64,000 bases of DNA from the NCBI GenBank assembly GCA_024699855.1, contig JAMPIQ010000002.1, positions 3,410,001 through 3,474,000 of the forward strand, written 5' to 3'. A model generated the notes under the pieces. The model searched no databases and was not told where the DNA came from. It saw only the letters and a list, made by a program, of their open reading frames with translations. The position numbers were made by a program, and so were the translations under genes. Origin of the DNA: Aphelenchoides besseyi. Its lineage: Eukaryota; Nematoda; Chromadorea; Rhabditida; Aphelenchoididae. Of this stretch, positions 48,614-58,595 are shown one piece after another (positions within the stretch are counted from its first letter, which is position 1; each line of letters opens with the position of its first letter).

Positions 48614-50569
48614 ATGGCCATCTTATTGTTTTTGCTCGTTCTCTTCTTCGCTTTCCTGCTACATCAGTGTTGGTATCGTCGTCTGCATTTGCCCAAAGGA
48701 CCATTTCCACTACCGATCATCGGCAACGCTCATTCGTTCGTGCGCAGTGAACGTTGGGAGAACAAGTTTATGGAATGGACTCAAAACTACGGAAAGATCT
48801 ACACCTACTACATGGGTCCACTTCCGATTATTGCAATCAATGACTACGATCTAATGGTTGATATGTTTGTCAAAGATGGTGGCACGTACGAAGATCGTGC
48901 GACTTTTGAGCCATTGGACATTGCCGCTAGAGGTGGACTTTACGGTCTGATTTCGGTGTCTGGAGACTTGTGGAGAGAACAGTGAGTTTTGTGTAGACGG
49001 GAGTTCAACAGATTTGTATTCCCAGACGACGATATTTTCTCCGAGTGATGCGAGAGTTTGGTTTGGGTAAAAATCAGATGCAAGAGAGAGTGCTGGAAGA
49101 AGTTCGAACGATTTGTGAGCGTTTGAATTCGGACATTCAAGAGCGTGGAGAAGATGACGAGCATGATGTTCAAAAGTATACGGACATAGCTACGGGTTTG
49201 AAAACTTCTAAACTTCGATTCAGTTTAATAAGCTTGCAGGCAGTCTAATTAATGCCATAATATGCGGCTATAGATTCACTTCAAATGTAAGATAATCGGT
49301 GTTTGTAGATCGTTTAATCCGATTCATAGGGTCGCGAAGAAGAGTTCTATAAGATGAAACAGATCACGGACGATTTGATGAAAGTTCTTGTTGATCCGCT
49401 GCTTCACATGGGCGTTCATTCTTCGTATTTGACGAAGATCCCTCCGTTTCGTAGTCGTGTTCAAAAAGCTTGTGCACTTTTCGACGAGATATTCAACTTT
49501 TTGGGTTCAGTAATAGACGATCATCTTGCCGACCACGATTACACTCATGGTCCGTTCGAGCCAACCGATTTCATTGATGCCTATTTGATGGAAATGCAGA
49601 AGAACAAAACCGAGGGAAAAGAGAGTTTTTTCGGGTACAAGCACAAAGATTCGATCATTCAAATGTTCATTTTAGTCGTCGTCAACTTCAAAATATCGCC
49701 TTCGATGTTTACGTGGCTGGACAGGTCATTAAACGACTACCACACAACAATTTCGGTGGTTTCAGGAGACAACCGCTGCCACCGTTACGTGGACGATTGC
49801 ATATTTGTTGTGTCATTTGGACGTTCAAGAGAAAATGCAAGAAGAGTTGAGTCGTGAGATTGGAAGCGATCGTTTAGTCAAAATGTCCGATCGCTTGCAA
49901 CTGCCGTACACAAACGCTGTGATTTTTGAAGCCATTCGTTGTTCGAACATCATCGCTCAAAACGTTCCTCGACGAACTACGCGAGACGTTGAAATTGGAG
50001 GGTGTTTAGTGCCAAAAGGAACGGCGATTTTAGCTCAAGTTTCAGTCTTGGCTATTGATCCAAAAGTAGGTTTTCATGTTTACTGCGTCTGAAAATGTTA
50101 ATTTGAGATCTATCCGAATCCGCAAGAGTTCAATCCAGAACGCTTCATTGATGAAAATGGGCAACTAAAACGTACAGATGAGTTGCTTCCGTTCTCACTA
50201 GGTAACAACAATCCATTGACTCTCTTTTAATTCCTACGTATTTTCAGGCAAAAGGTAACTCTTGATTGTAGATCTTAACTTGATTTCACGATTTTAAGAA
50301 GTTGTCCGGGAGAAAGTTTGGGTGAGTATATGAAATCACAAACCCTCGGGTTTCTTATTGCAATCAATACTTTTCAGCAAAAATGGAGATATTTTTGTTT
50401 ATTGCCAATTTGTTCAATCGGTACAAAGTAAGTAGTCGATATCTCACTGGTGTTCCAGTAATCACTTTAGTTCTTTCCGACTTCTGAAAAACCGGCTCTA
50501 CGAAAAGCTGCCGGCGGAGGTTCGATTTCGACTCAACCGTTCAAATGCAAACTTCAACGTCGCTTGTAA
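48614..50569 (+). CDS. Microsomal cytochrome P450, CYP2 clan (503 aa)
   Basis: Eleven exons: 48614-48981, 49026-49195, 49240-49286, 49330-49634, 49676-49724, 49766-50065, 50108-50201, 50248-50254, 50299-50321, 50378-50427, 50471-50569. They sum to exactly 504 codons. A haem monooxygenase of the ER: N-terminal anchor (MAILLFLLVLFFAFLL), Pro-rich hinge (LPKGPFPLPIIGNAH), helix C GDLWREQRRYFLR, helix I AGQETTAATVTW, helix K EAIR, PERF-type block FNPERFIDENG, and haem loop FSLGKRSCPGES with the axial Cys, then ME. It resembles worm CYP2-clan families (CYP33/CYP14-like); the substrate is unknown. Exon 8 is only 7 nt and encodes part of the haem motif. AATAAA at 50622-50627. Confidence 0.93.
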
Positions 50570-50621
50570 TCCTATTGAACATCTCTCTTGTCATACTCGC
50601 ATTCGGCCATAATTTCAATGA

Positions 50622-50627
50622 AATAAA
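50622..50627 (+). terminator. Poly(A) signal of the P450 gene
   Basis: AATAAA 53 bp after the stop at 50569. Confidence 0.6.
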
Positions 50628-50781
50628 CTGTAGATTAGTCAAAAGTCACTTTGTCTTTATGCAAATTACGTGAATCAAAAGCCGCGAATTCGTCTCAGCT
50701 TATTACGACTTCAATCCTCATCGGCAGTTGCAGTCAATTTTGTTTTTTCTTCGAACTTCACATTCAATCAACGCCGAAAAC

Positions 50782-51754
50782 ATGCCCACTTCTCCGTGTC
50801 CAAGTCCGTCAACCATCGACTCAAAAGCTTCAGTTTACGGCGGACCATTTGTGCCAGCAAAGTTCTTCGAAACCGTAGAGGTGGCTTTGAAAGGAGAGAA
50901 AGGATCACCGGTGAGTTTTGTTGGTCATCAATCAACTCTCTGCTGTTTCAGTGCGGATTTCGTGTCAACTCGAATATGGTTGTGGTGCATGTTGAACGCA
51001 ATTCCGTGGCCGATAATCAGCTTCGTTTCGGCGACGTTCTCGTCACTTTCAACGGCGTCAATTTGGAAAACAAACGACAGTTCATTGATCTGTTCAAAAA
51101 AGAAGTGGTCAATGCGACGGCACCCAGATTCAAAGTCGATTTCAAGATCACGCGTCCAATTTGTACACTTCCAATGGATCCGGCACGATTGCCACCTGAG
51201 AATGAGAGAGTTGCCGGTTGCAAATATCGAATTGGAGTTCTGTACAAAATCACCAATTGTTCGCTTGCAATTAACATCAAGTCGATGGACAACAAGGTTT
51301 ACGTTGCAAAAGTCAACGACGACACGTTAGCGTCGATGGCGTTGAAGCCGGGAGACGCGATCATCGATGTGGAAGAGCAACTAGTGAGTTCGGTTTCGGT
51401 AACTGGTGAGTTAATCTTCAAAGGACTCAAGAAGAACGGATACGTGAGTTGAAGCACTTGAGCGTTGTGACCGATCGTTTTAAGGTCACTTTGGCGCTGG
51501 AATATCCGGATGATCCGGCATCGAAAGCAAATGTGCGCAACGTGTTGTTGGCCGTGAATGAAAAAGAAGTCGACTTGCCGTTGGCGCCGGATGTTCTCGA
51601 AGTGTGTCGTCTCGAAGCGGCGCGTTTTCGTGCCAATCCCGATCTCGCCCCAAAACGTCTGATTTTCCGTGAAGACAAGTTGGTTTCGAACAGCGAACTT
51701 AAACTGATTCGAGGGTTTGTAGCAAATCTCATCGCCCGGACAAACATCGATTGA
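50782..51754 (+). CDS. Two-PDZ-domain protein, nematode type (296 aa)
   Basis: Exons 50782-50910, 50952-51443 and 51485-51754 sum to 297 codons. After a Ser/Pro-rich head, a first PDZ-like domain spans about residues 30-105 (GFRVNSNMVVVHVERNSVA, LRFGDVLVTFNGVNLEN) and a second about 130-205 (INIKSMDNKVYVAKVNDDTLA, LKPGDAIIDVEEQ). The order strand-GD-I/V-L/I-x-V/F-N is typical of PDZ folds that bind C-terminal peptides, though the carboxylate-binding GLGF loop is not obvious in either. Small multi-PDZ proteins without other domains are common in nematodes. A basic C-terminal helix follows. Function unknown. AATAAA at 51887-51892. Confidence 0.7.
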
Positions 51755-51886
51755 AAATCAAAGAACAAACCGAAGACATTCCGATCGTTTGCGACACGAA
51801 TATAAATCTCTTAGTTCCTGTGCCGGTCGCCCCGTCCAACAACTATCAATCGTTGAACATGTTTCAGAATTCAAAGGAAGAGAAGA

Positions 51887-51892
51887 AATAAA
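51887..51892 (+). terminator. Poly(A) signal of the PDZ gene
   Basis: AATAAA 133 bp after the stop at 51754. Confidence 0.5.
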
Positions 51893-52744
51893 CATGAAAG
51901 CGTTTTGTTTTTGTTGCTGGAAACCGAACTCACGTTCCAAACTGCGCCCAAAACAACTGCACTCGGTGATTAGTTTGGGTGTCACTCATTAGATGTTTCT
52001 TTGAGTTGGAGAGACGTCAATAAACCCTCCAGTTTTCTTCGTCGGAGGTTGAATGTTCCGAATTCGACTTTTTTGGAAGGCAGTCGGTTCGAAGTCCAAT
52101 TCGAACACTTGATGTCAAAAACATTTGGGTTTGCTGTTGGAAATGAAACCTCCAAGTGGATAGGGATTCCAACGACATTCCAATCCACCTGCTGCTTTAC
52201 GACCTGTGTGGTCGTGGAAGAGCGCCAATTAGAAGCCAAATCATTGTCGAATTCCCGTGTGTCGAAGCTTCGCGTGTAAAAAGAGTTTCGAGCCAAATGC
52301 AATTGTTTACAGCGAACGAAGTCCACACAATTCGAAGACTCTCCGACCGCCGTCTCGTCTTCAGAATTCCGTTTTGCATTGACGTTAGTCTACGGCGGTT
52401 CGCTTTGCGACTTTAAAATTCGCGTGTTCGTCGAAAACACCCCCGAGCAAACAACGGCTATTTCTGCAGAATGTGAATCGATTGAATTTCTCCGTCTCGT
52501 TTCGCGTCGTGGCCGCTGCTTTCCATGTGATTTTATCGCAAAACTCACTTGTTTTCATTTATACGTGGATACGAAAGTTTCTTATTCGAATTCACGAGAA
52601 ACCGTTCAATCACGTTTCTTTTGTTCAAACGAGTTTCTCTGTTCATTTGCTTCAAACGTGATTTTATCTGATTCACAAGCCCACGAACAACAGAGGGGCT
52701 TTTCGTTTACGAGTCGGGATTTAGCTTCGAACGTTTTCAGGCTA
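51893..52744. other. Spacer between the PDZ and BSDC1 genes
   Basis: About 0.85 kb. The frame upstream of the BSDC1 ATG is open for about 360 nt, but an acceptor cgttttcag ending at 52740 sits 4 bp before the ATG, so that stretch is more likely promoter and outron than coding. Nothing else recognised. Confidence 0.5.
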
Positions 52745-54028
52745 ATGGCCGACAAAAGCGAACCAACAATCCCGTCCGAAACGAAGGTGACGGAAAAGGA
52801 AACGAATGAGCCAGTGGAGGATTTGAAAGATGAACCGGAAGATCCACCAACACCGGCAGCCACCTTGCCATCGCCGGGCCAATGGTTCAACTCCTACTTC
52901 GGTGGTGAATGGATGGCAAAAGCCAAAGAACAAGTTGGTAGACTTTCGCTTCTGTATTTTATTGTCTTTAGACTTTGAATACTCTGGAGTCTGTGAAGAA
53001 AGATTTGGACGAGTTCTCGGACACCGTTTCGAAAGAAGCGAGTGCGATTGCAAGCGCAAGTCAGAAGGCTGTGAAGCAACAAGCAGAGATCTTGCAACAG
53101 TTCGTCTCAACACCTACTGGTCCCGAAACCCCGCAAACCGAAAAATCTGCTCAATCAGTGAGTCAACGAGACCTTCGATAAATCTTTCTGTCATTTACAG
53201 AGCGATTTCGGTTTGGGTTGGATGAAATCGGTGGTTGACACCGTGAAATCGTTGACAATTGAAGACACCGCAAAGAACGAGGACAATTTCACTGAGCCAG
53301 TGCGTGTTGGTACTCGAAATTCAACGCTAGAACACGTAAGAACAAAAGTTGATCTCGTTGTCAATCACAATTTCAGTTCCAATTACTCGAATACCAAAAC
53401 AACGAAAACACATTCACACAGCCGCCCACTCAGAATCTGGAAATGTACAAAGATTGGTTGAAGGAATTCAAGGTTTCAGAGTACAATGGCGAAATCAACT
53501 TGCTTCTCAGCAACAATCCGAAGCTTCGAGAAATTTACGCAAAAATCGTAGGTTCTACTGCAAAATACGGAAGATATCAATTGGGTTTTAAGGTGCCATT
53601 AAAAGTTGACAATTACACTTTTTGGAATCGATATTTCTTCAAGATCTTTGTTGCTGAAATGGAACGAGAACTTCGATTGACCAAAGGAAAAGTTTTCGAG
53701 CAATTGAACGTGGAAACGAACGTGAAGTCGAAATCGGACGAAAAGAAAGGAGGTGAGAAGTTGTTCCGGTTTTATTGTTATTCACTTTGTTTCAGAAACG
53801 GCACTCAGTCCGGCCGCAACCGACAACGAATCGTGGAGCATTTGTTCGTCCGGCGGTGATGATCTTCAAGAGTTACCCGACGAAATCGAGAGTCTAGATA
53901 GCCAACAATTAGCTGCTGGTCCATTGACACCAAAAGCTGAGGATTCGCCGACCGAAGAAGATTGGGAAAAATACGAAAAAGAGAAGAAGAGCGAGTCATC
54001 GAAGGGTTCGAGTGCTGATCACCAATAA
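52745..54028 (+). CDS. BSD-domain protein, BSDC1 homologue (357 aa)
   Basis: Exons 52745-52933, 52972-53157, 53201-53335, 53377-53547, 53593-53752, 53796-54028 sum to 358 codons. After an acidic N-terminus come WFNSYFGGEWMAKAKEQ, an alpha-helical region (NTLESVKKDLDEFSDTVSKE) and the BSD domain at about residues 180-250: MYKDWLKEF, INLLLSNNPKLREIYAKIVP and the invariant FWNRYFFK, matching BSD-domain-containing protein 1 in the order of these blocks. The C-terminus is acidic and Ser-rich (EDWEKYEKEKK). Cellular function is poorly known in the family; no membrane segment is seen. The start follows a spliced-leader-type acceptor by 4 bp. Confidence 0.85.
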
Positions 54029-54378
54029 GGTAAATGAACTCAAGTGTTGTCTTCCAATTGACTGTTTTAGTGTCCACGACTTTGAATCCGCGTTCTCGTA
54101 TCAAAATTCTTCGAATTACCGGGTGTCTTCATGTTAACAGAATTGAATAAGAAAAATAATTTCCGTTACGAAAATAACCGTCAATTAAGTTCCTTATTGT
54201 CATTTGAAAACATTTTCACCGGATGCTGAATTGTATTCTCCACCAAATAGCCTTATGGAGTATGTTCCATTCCGTTTCAAGTTTCGCTTTGTACTTAGAT
54301 GCTTTGATTATAAACAACGGTGTTCAACAAACGACAACCTTTCCTTTGGTTAGAAACATGAAATTAACAATCAAACGA

Positions 54379-54981
54379 TCATTTATGTTTCTTCAGTGGA
54401 ATTGGACGTTTCTCTGAGACACTCAGTTCGTTGTCCAGCGATTTGATTCTCTCTAATGTGTCTTCTGATGATTTTTCTGGTGATGCCAATGGGACTTGCG
54501 AACTGAAAACACAGATGAGTATAAAGTGTAAAACAAGCGGTTTCAATGTAAACATCTTTTCGCGTCTCGTCACTGCTGCACCGAATGGCGCAATGGTTTA
54601 GAGACTGGGAAACAGATTGTAGCTGATGATTAAACTACGTTTCCAATAAATAATGAAGACAAATGCAGACGATCGATTCTGAGGCTACGTTTTGTTCCAA
54701 CAAACAGCTGGTGAACTCACTTTTTGATTAGCGGTTGATTTGTTTGTTGATTGGAAGCCGATGGAATCGCCGGAGTCAATTGAGCAGAACTCAAACTGAA
54801 GCTGACACTCGGTTTCTTTACTACTTCACGCATTAGGATGACGTGTTTGCGATGTCTTTTGCACTTGACAGTTTCCATTGCAATGAACTGAAATTTGAAC
54901 TTCTAAACGAATGTTCAATAATCAACTTACAAAAACAATAGAAAGACTAGACCAGAATACATAGTAAAGATAGTTGAACAT
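54379..54981 (-). CDS. Small single-pass membrane protein of unknown function (about 113 aa)
   Basis: Not recognised. Three minus-strand exons (54931-54981, 54721-54887, 54379-54502) join in frame with strong sites (TTT|gtaagt, AAAAA|gtgagt, tgttttcag). The protein has a very short N-terminus, a TM (YLYYVFWSSLSIVFFIA), a basic CKRHRKH stop-transfer, then a polar tail (KKPSVSFSLSSAQLTP; DTLERIKSLDNEL) ending in a basic cluster (PIPLKKHK). If intron 2 is retained, exon 2 reads two more codons to a TGA, giving a 73-aa form. The ORF starting at 54555 instead makes a 58-aa product with a signal-peptide-like head (see findings). It lies convergent to BSDC1. Confidence 0.5.
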
Positions 54982-55457
54982 TCTTTTCGATGTGAAGAAT
55001 TTGACCGACCGGAAGTACTCAGTTCAGAGTATCAAACTGAAATTTGAATGTTCGAAATTTTGAAGTGCATTTGCAAATTTATTTTTTTGACAAGTAGTTG
55101 GTCGGCCCCTACCCTTCGGCGCCTCCTTCTAACTGTTTTACAAACATTGTCAACGTTAATAGAGAACTTGATAAATTCTTTTTATCATATTCTTTTATGT
55201 TTCTTATAACCAACAAATTATTTACTTGATACAAAAAAAAACAATAAATAACCCACATCATCAAATAAACAAATGAGTACAATTGATCGAAGGATATAAA
55301 AAGGTTCCTTAAATTTCTTATGTCATTTGGTCCGTTTTTGAAAACTTGTTATAAAACATCGGTTTATTGATTTATATCACACGAAAACAAATTAATTGAT
55401 CCATAACGGAAAAGAACTAGCCTTAAGGCAACATACGACGACGAGAAGGAGTCGAGG
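54982..55457. other. AT-rich spacer with one GC-rich patch
   Basis: About 0.5 kb without genes. Mostly A/T runs (for example around 55180-55290), interrupted at about 55098-55128 by a C-rich patch (gtcggcccctacccttcggc) unlike its surroundings. It borders the degenerate OB-fold and Helitron region. Confidence 0.5.
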
Positions 55458-56290
55458 TTAAAAATAACAATGGATCTTAGGAGTCAAACGTTCCGGCAAC
55501 GCTTTGACGGACACGGCGATGATCGAAGAAGGCAAGCAGTAATGTCCAATGATCTCCACACATTGACCACGAACCAGATTCAAAGCTTCTCGACGATACT
55601 CGATGATGCATTTTGTCGTACCATGGACGACAGTGCCGATTTGCAATTCATTTTGGGCGGAACTTGGATGTACGGTTGCACCGCTAGAAAATAAGAATAA
55701 ACACATGAAAATAACTTACAAATTCGTTTGCTTACATAATTCGAAATGTTATCCAAGACAATCGAATGAATCTCTTCAAAATCCTCGTTGGTTTGTCCAA
55801 AATCAACAAAATTCGTTCGCGAAGATGCAATCATTTCGAAAAGTCTCCGCCGTTGTAATTTTTGTGGATTGTAGCTGCACGAAGAAAATCTACGGAGAAG
55901 ATGCGATTTATGCGACACGAAGTCACCATCGTCGTAGCCAACCCACGCCATGCTTTGATTTGTATCAAACGACCATCAGCGATCTTGCCCAAAATGGTGG
56001 CCACAGGAACGCCAGTTTTGGAGACTCCAATATCATTGATTGTCGTGACTTTAATAACAACATTCCTAAAATAATCTCTATAATATTAAACATATAACAA
56101 ACTTACAAAGTTTAATCTTCACTCATTAGATCGAAAGAGTCAACGTAATTTCCCGCGGACAATTGAACTTGGTTTTGTTGAACAACTGGAGCAATGGGAT
56201 TTTGTAACGGTTCTTGAAGTACATCATCCGCCAACAGCTTTTCGATATTGGGACCTTCATCATTTCCATCGTCATCTATAACTGAAAACG
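55458..56290 (-). pseudogene. Degenerate OB-fold (RPA1-like) sequence
   Basis: On the minus strand a block after acceptor attattttag (about 56065) reads VVIKVTTINDIGVSKTG, PVATILGKIADGRLIQIKAW and INRIFSVDFLRAATIHKNY, resembling the DNA-binding OB fold of RPA1-like proteins (basic strand, G-hairpin, DGxxIQxxxW strand). It stops at TGA after GGDFSK; the same frame then resumes, and a further exon after a cttattttctag acceptor runs to 55458 (IGATVHPSS, LNLVRGQCVEIIGHY). Another frame carries GYDDGDFVSHKSHLLRRF. Upstream, 56112-56283 encodes an acidic segment (DDDGNDEGPNIEKLLADD) with stops in every frame before the next donor. The picture is a decayed gene. RPA-like OB proteins are known cargo of Helitrons, and Helitron helicase remains lie just upstream. 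OB-fold identity is moderate, not certain. Confidence 0.4.
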
Positions 56291-56784
56291 AAAATAAAAA
56301 ACGAAAAATGAGGAAACCAACCGATTTTTCAACCAAAAGGAATTTCCAAACAACCTCGAAGTGAACCACAAATGAAATGAAATTAAGAATTCCGGTCTAT
56401 TTATACCCTTCGCAGCTCAACAGTTTATGCGTGTCGAATGCTGATTGGATGTCAACAAAAACATCAAAAACATTAACGTCTTGCTTATACACAAAATCAG
56501 ATCAACACTATTTAACAAAGTTTATTCAAGATGAACACAAAAGCGATTGAGGATAAAACGAACGAAAACACACAGATTGGACAGCAGTTGACAACGACCA
56601 AAAACTTTTTCTGCAAAGTAAAATTTAAGTCGCGTTTGTTACTCAAAGAAGTTACCATGAGCCAAAGTAATCGAGCCATAGACAATAAACGATTGAAATG
56701 AAAAATGAAATTGTAATCAAACTCGTTCGTAATCTTGACAGTAATCGATCACCACAATTCGAATGTTGGTGTTTGTTGTCAAGA

Positions 56785-57800
56785 CCGACTATCAAATGCG
56801 TAAGAAGTTCTTTTTGTTTCCGTTGACAAAATGACACAGGGTTTCGTAGATGTAAGTCTTGTCGCTTCCTCCCAATCCATCTACAAAGAAAAATCTCGGC
56901 TCTCCGTCATTCTGGAGGTTGAGAAGAGCGTCCAGGACTTTGTCGACAACTACCTTTTGTTCGGCGTTCAACGTCTCGTACAACTCTTTTGCGGCTTCCA
57001 ATTTTTGGTCCTAATCGATTGTGTCCTCAATCTCTTCGATGTCCTCAACTACGTCCATTGATGGAAAGTCTTTGATTGATTTGTTTTGACGTTGAAGAAG
57101 CGTGCCGATTCGTTTGTAGGCTCGTGCAATCGCTTTGGATTTGTCCTTCAAGTGTCGGTTGAAATCTTCGCTCAAATCGTGCTTGAACCTCTTCTACAAC
57201 GTTTTTGGATCCGCCGGATTTGAGTGGATAAGAATGTTGACGAAAAGCGTTCGCAATTTCTTCGGCATTAACACTTTCACTGCTTCTTTCATACACTTAA
57301 CATATTCCTCATCGTCATCAATCAAACCCAAAACCAAACACGCTTCTCTATTATTCTAACACTTAATTCCGTTGACTGTTGGCAGTTCCTTGAAACTTTG
57401 TGCTCCTCTCACGTGTTGAAGAAGAAGACGCAAATGCCACAAATCTCCTTGACTTGGACTAATCGCGTACATTCGACCAACTGTTTTAATGCTTCGTACT
57501 CGCGGCTTCCATTGTGTCGTCGTTTCAGCAGTTTGATTGACGTTAATCGTAACTGTCTTCCAACTGTAATAAGTGGGGACTTCGGAGTACAACAAAGATC
57601 TGCGTTCGAGTCTCGTTCATTCAATTTGAAGAAGTCCATTAGTTTGGTTCCTTTTTCCATGATCTTTTTTGCTTTCTCCAAATCGCAGTCTTCGTCAGTG
57701 TAAACCGCTTGTTGATTCTCGAGATGAATTGGCAGCCGTTCGACGTCAGAAGAAAAGCAACCCCACGCTATTACGAAATGATCAGGGCTCTGCTCACTGC
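56785..57800 (-). mobile_element. Remnant of a Helitron Rep/Pif1-type helicase (dead)
   Basis: Minus-strand homology in order: VERLPIHLENQQAVYTDEDC (57690s), DLEKAKKIMEKG, FFKLNERDS, then after a +1 shift SEVPTYYSWK, VGRMYAISPSQGDLWHL, RLLLQHVRGAQSFKELPTVNG, ACLVLGLIDDDEEY, LRTLFVNILIHSNPADP, FKHDLSEDFNRHL, LNAEQKVVVDKVLDALL and FFFVDGLGGSDKTYIYETL. This is the conserved linker and Pif1 helicase start of Helitron transposase. It is broken by one frameshift (near 57590) and three in-frame TAG codons (after NGIKC, after DPKTL, after EDTID); the Walker A reads GGSDKT rather than GGTGKT. The Rep nuclease and most of the helicase are missing. No terminal TC or CTRR hairpin could be fixed with confidence. 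Confidence 0.85.
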
Positions 57801-58033
57801 ACAATATTTCGAAATCTTCTGTGTCCCCGCCTTGCGCGTCAACGATGCTCCAACGGCCTGAGGCAATCAATTTGGCACCGTATGCCGCGAGCGAGCCCCG
57901 GTTTTCGTCGCTCGGGCCTCATGCAAATGAGCCGTTCCGATTGTAATCTCCAAACTAAAAAGATATCACAAAGCATTTTCTGCTCCGCTTTAGGCACAAT
58001 CCGATGGCCGCAATTTGGATGTCCAACAATGAT
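57801..58033. other. Unassigned sequence between the Helitron remnant and the orphan membrane ORF
   Basis: On the minus strand the Helitron frame continues open upstream to about 57870 (GRWSIVDAQGG, DFEILCSEQ) without known homology. The rest shows no convincing frame; a plus-strand frame across it appears to be a shadow. Confidence 0.4.
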
Positions 58034-58540
58034 TCAATGCTCCCGGTTTTCAGGTTCGCCTTCGATCACGTGAATTTCGTGCTCCCAACCTGATGGATGA
58101 CCAGTAAACGTTGATTTTGTTTGAGTTTGATATGGTAACCAAAAAACAATCAAATAGAATATGCAACAAAATAGTAAACAAACAAAGATTATAATCCAAG
58201 TCAAAGCAAAAATTAATGAAAAGGTCAATGTTGTGGATGAGTATTGAAAAAAGCCGTAGAAAGGCGTGAGGCTGCAAAGAGAAAAATGACAATGCTTGTA
58301 ACCGTAAACTGCCAATTGTAATGCGTGTTGTTTGGAAGCAAAGACTCGGGTTTCAGGCAAACAGTTAAAGTTGAGGGAATGACCGTTACCGTGAAACGAG
58401 ATTTTGTTGGCTAGCACGTGGATGAATAGCCATTTGTCTTTGTAATCCAACCATTTAGTTTCGTTCGGAGCACCGGAGATTTCCACTCCCAAACGGTAGT
58501 GTTTTCTGTCGGCAAACGGTTTCTTAACAAAAATATGCAT
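58034..58540 (-). CDS. Orphan intronless ORF with one or two transmembrane segments (168 aa)
   Basis: Not recognised. A single minus-strand frame from ATG 58540 to a stop at 58034. The first 95 residues are polar without a signal peptide (begins MHIFVKKPFADRKHYRL, contains KWLDYKDKWLFIHVL). A long hydrophobic stretch follows (TLTFSLIFALTWIIIFVC then LLFCCIFYLIVFWL), then a short hydrophilic tail. No intron is needed, unlike most genes here. Its start lies 55 bp from the divergent TBP-like gene, suggesting a shared bidirectional promoter. It could be a captured, viral-derived or orphan host gene; nothing in the sequence decides. Confidence 0.5.
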   Translation of the reverse strand: MHIFVKKPFADRKHYRLGVEISGAPNETKWLDYKDKWLFIHVLANKISFHGNGHSLNFNCLPETRVFASKQHALQLAVYGYKHCHFSLCSLTPFYGFFQYSSTTLTFSLIFALTWIIIFVCLLFCCIFYLIVFWLPYQTQTKSTFTGHPSGWEHEIHVIEGEPENREH

Positions 58541-58595
58541 TCGCTCAACGCGACTTGATAATCAATCGGATGCCCTGAACAAATGTTCGGGAGAA
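58541..58595. promoter_or_regulatory. 55-bp divergent spacer, candidate bidirectional promoter
   Basis: Separates the start codons of the orphan membrane ORF (minus) and the TBP-like gene (plus). Such tight head-to-head spacing is much closer than elsewhere in the window. No clear TATA box was seen. Confidence 0.35.

Noticed and set aside
52379..52744. N-terminal extension of the BSDC1 frame
   Set aside because: The frame is open, but a consensus acceptor 4 bp before the Met at 52745 and lack of family similarity point to an outron/5' UTR.
55603..56097. 164-codon plus-strand frame over the OB-fold sequence
   Set aside because: Antisense shadow; the minus strand carries the OB-fold pattern and splice-like sites.
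56785..57800. An autonomous, active Helitron
   Set aside because: Frameshift, three stop codons, altered Walker A and absence of the Rep domain make it inactive.
57669..58073. 134-codon plus-strand frame over the Helitron remnant
   Set aside because: It is antisense to clear Helitron homology and has no features of its own.
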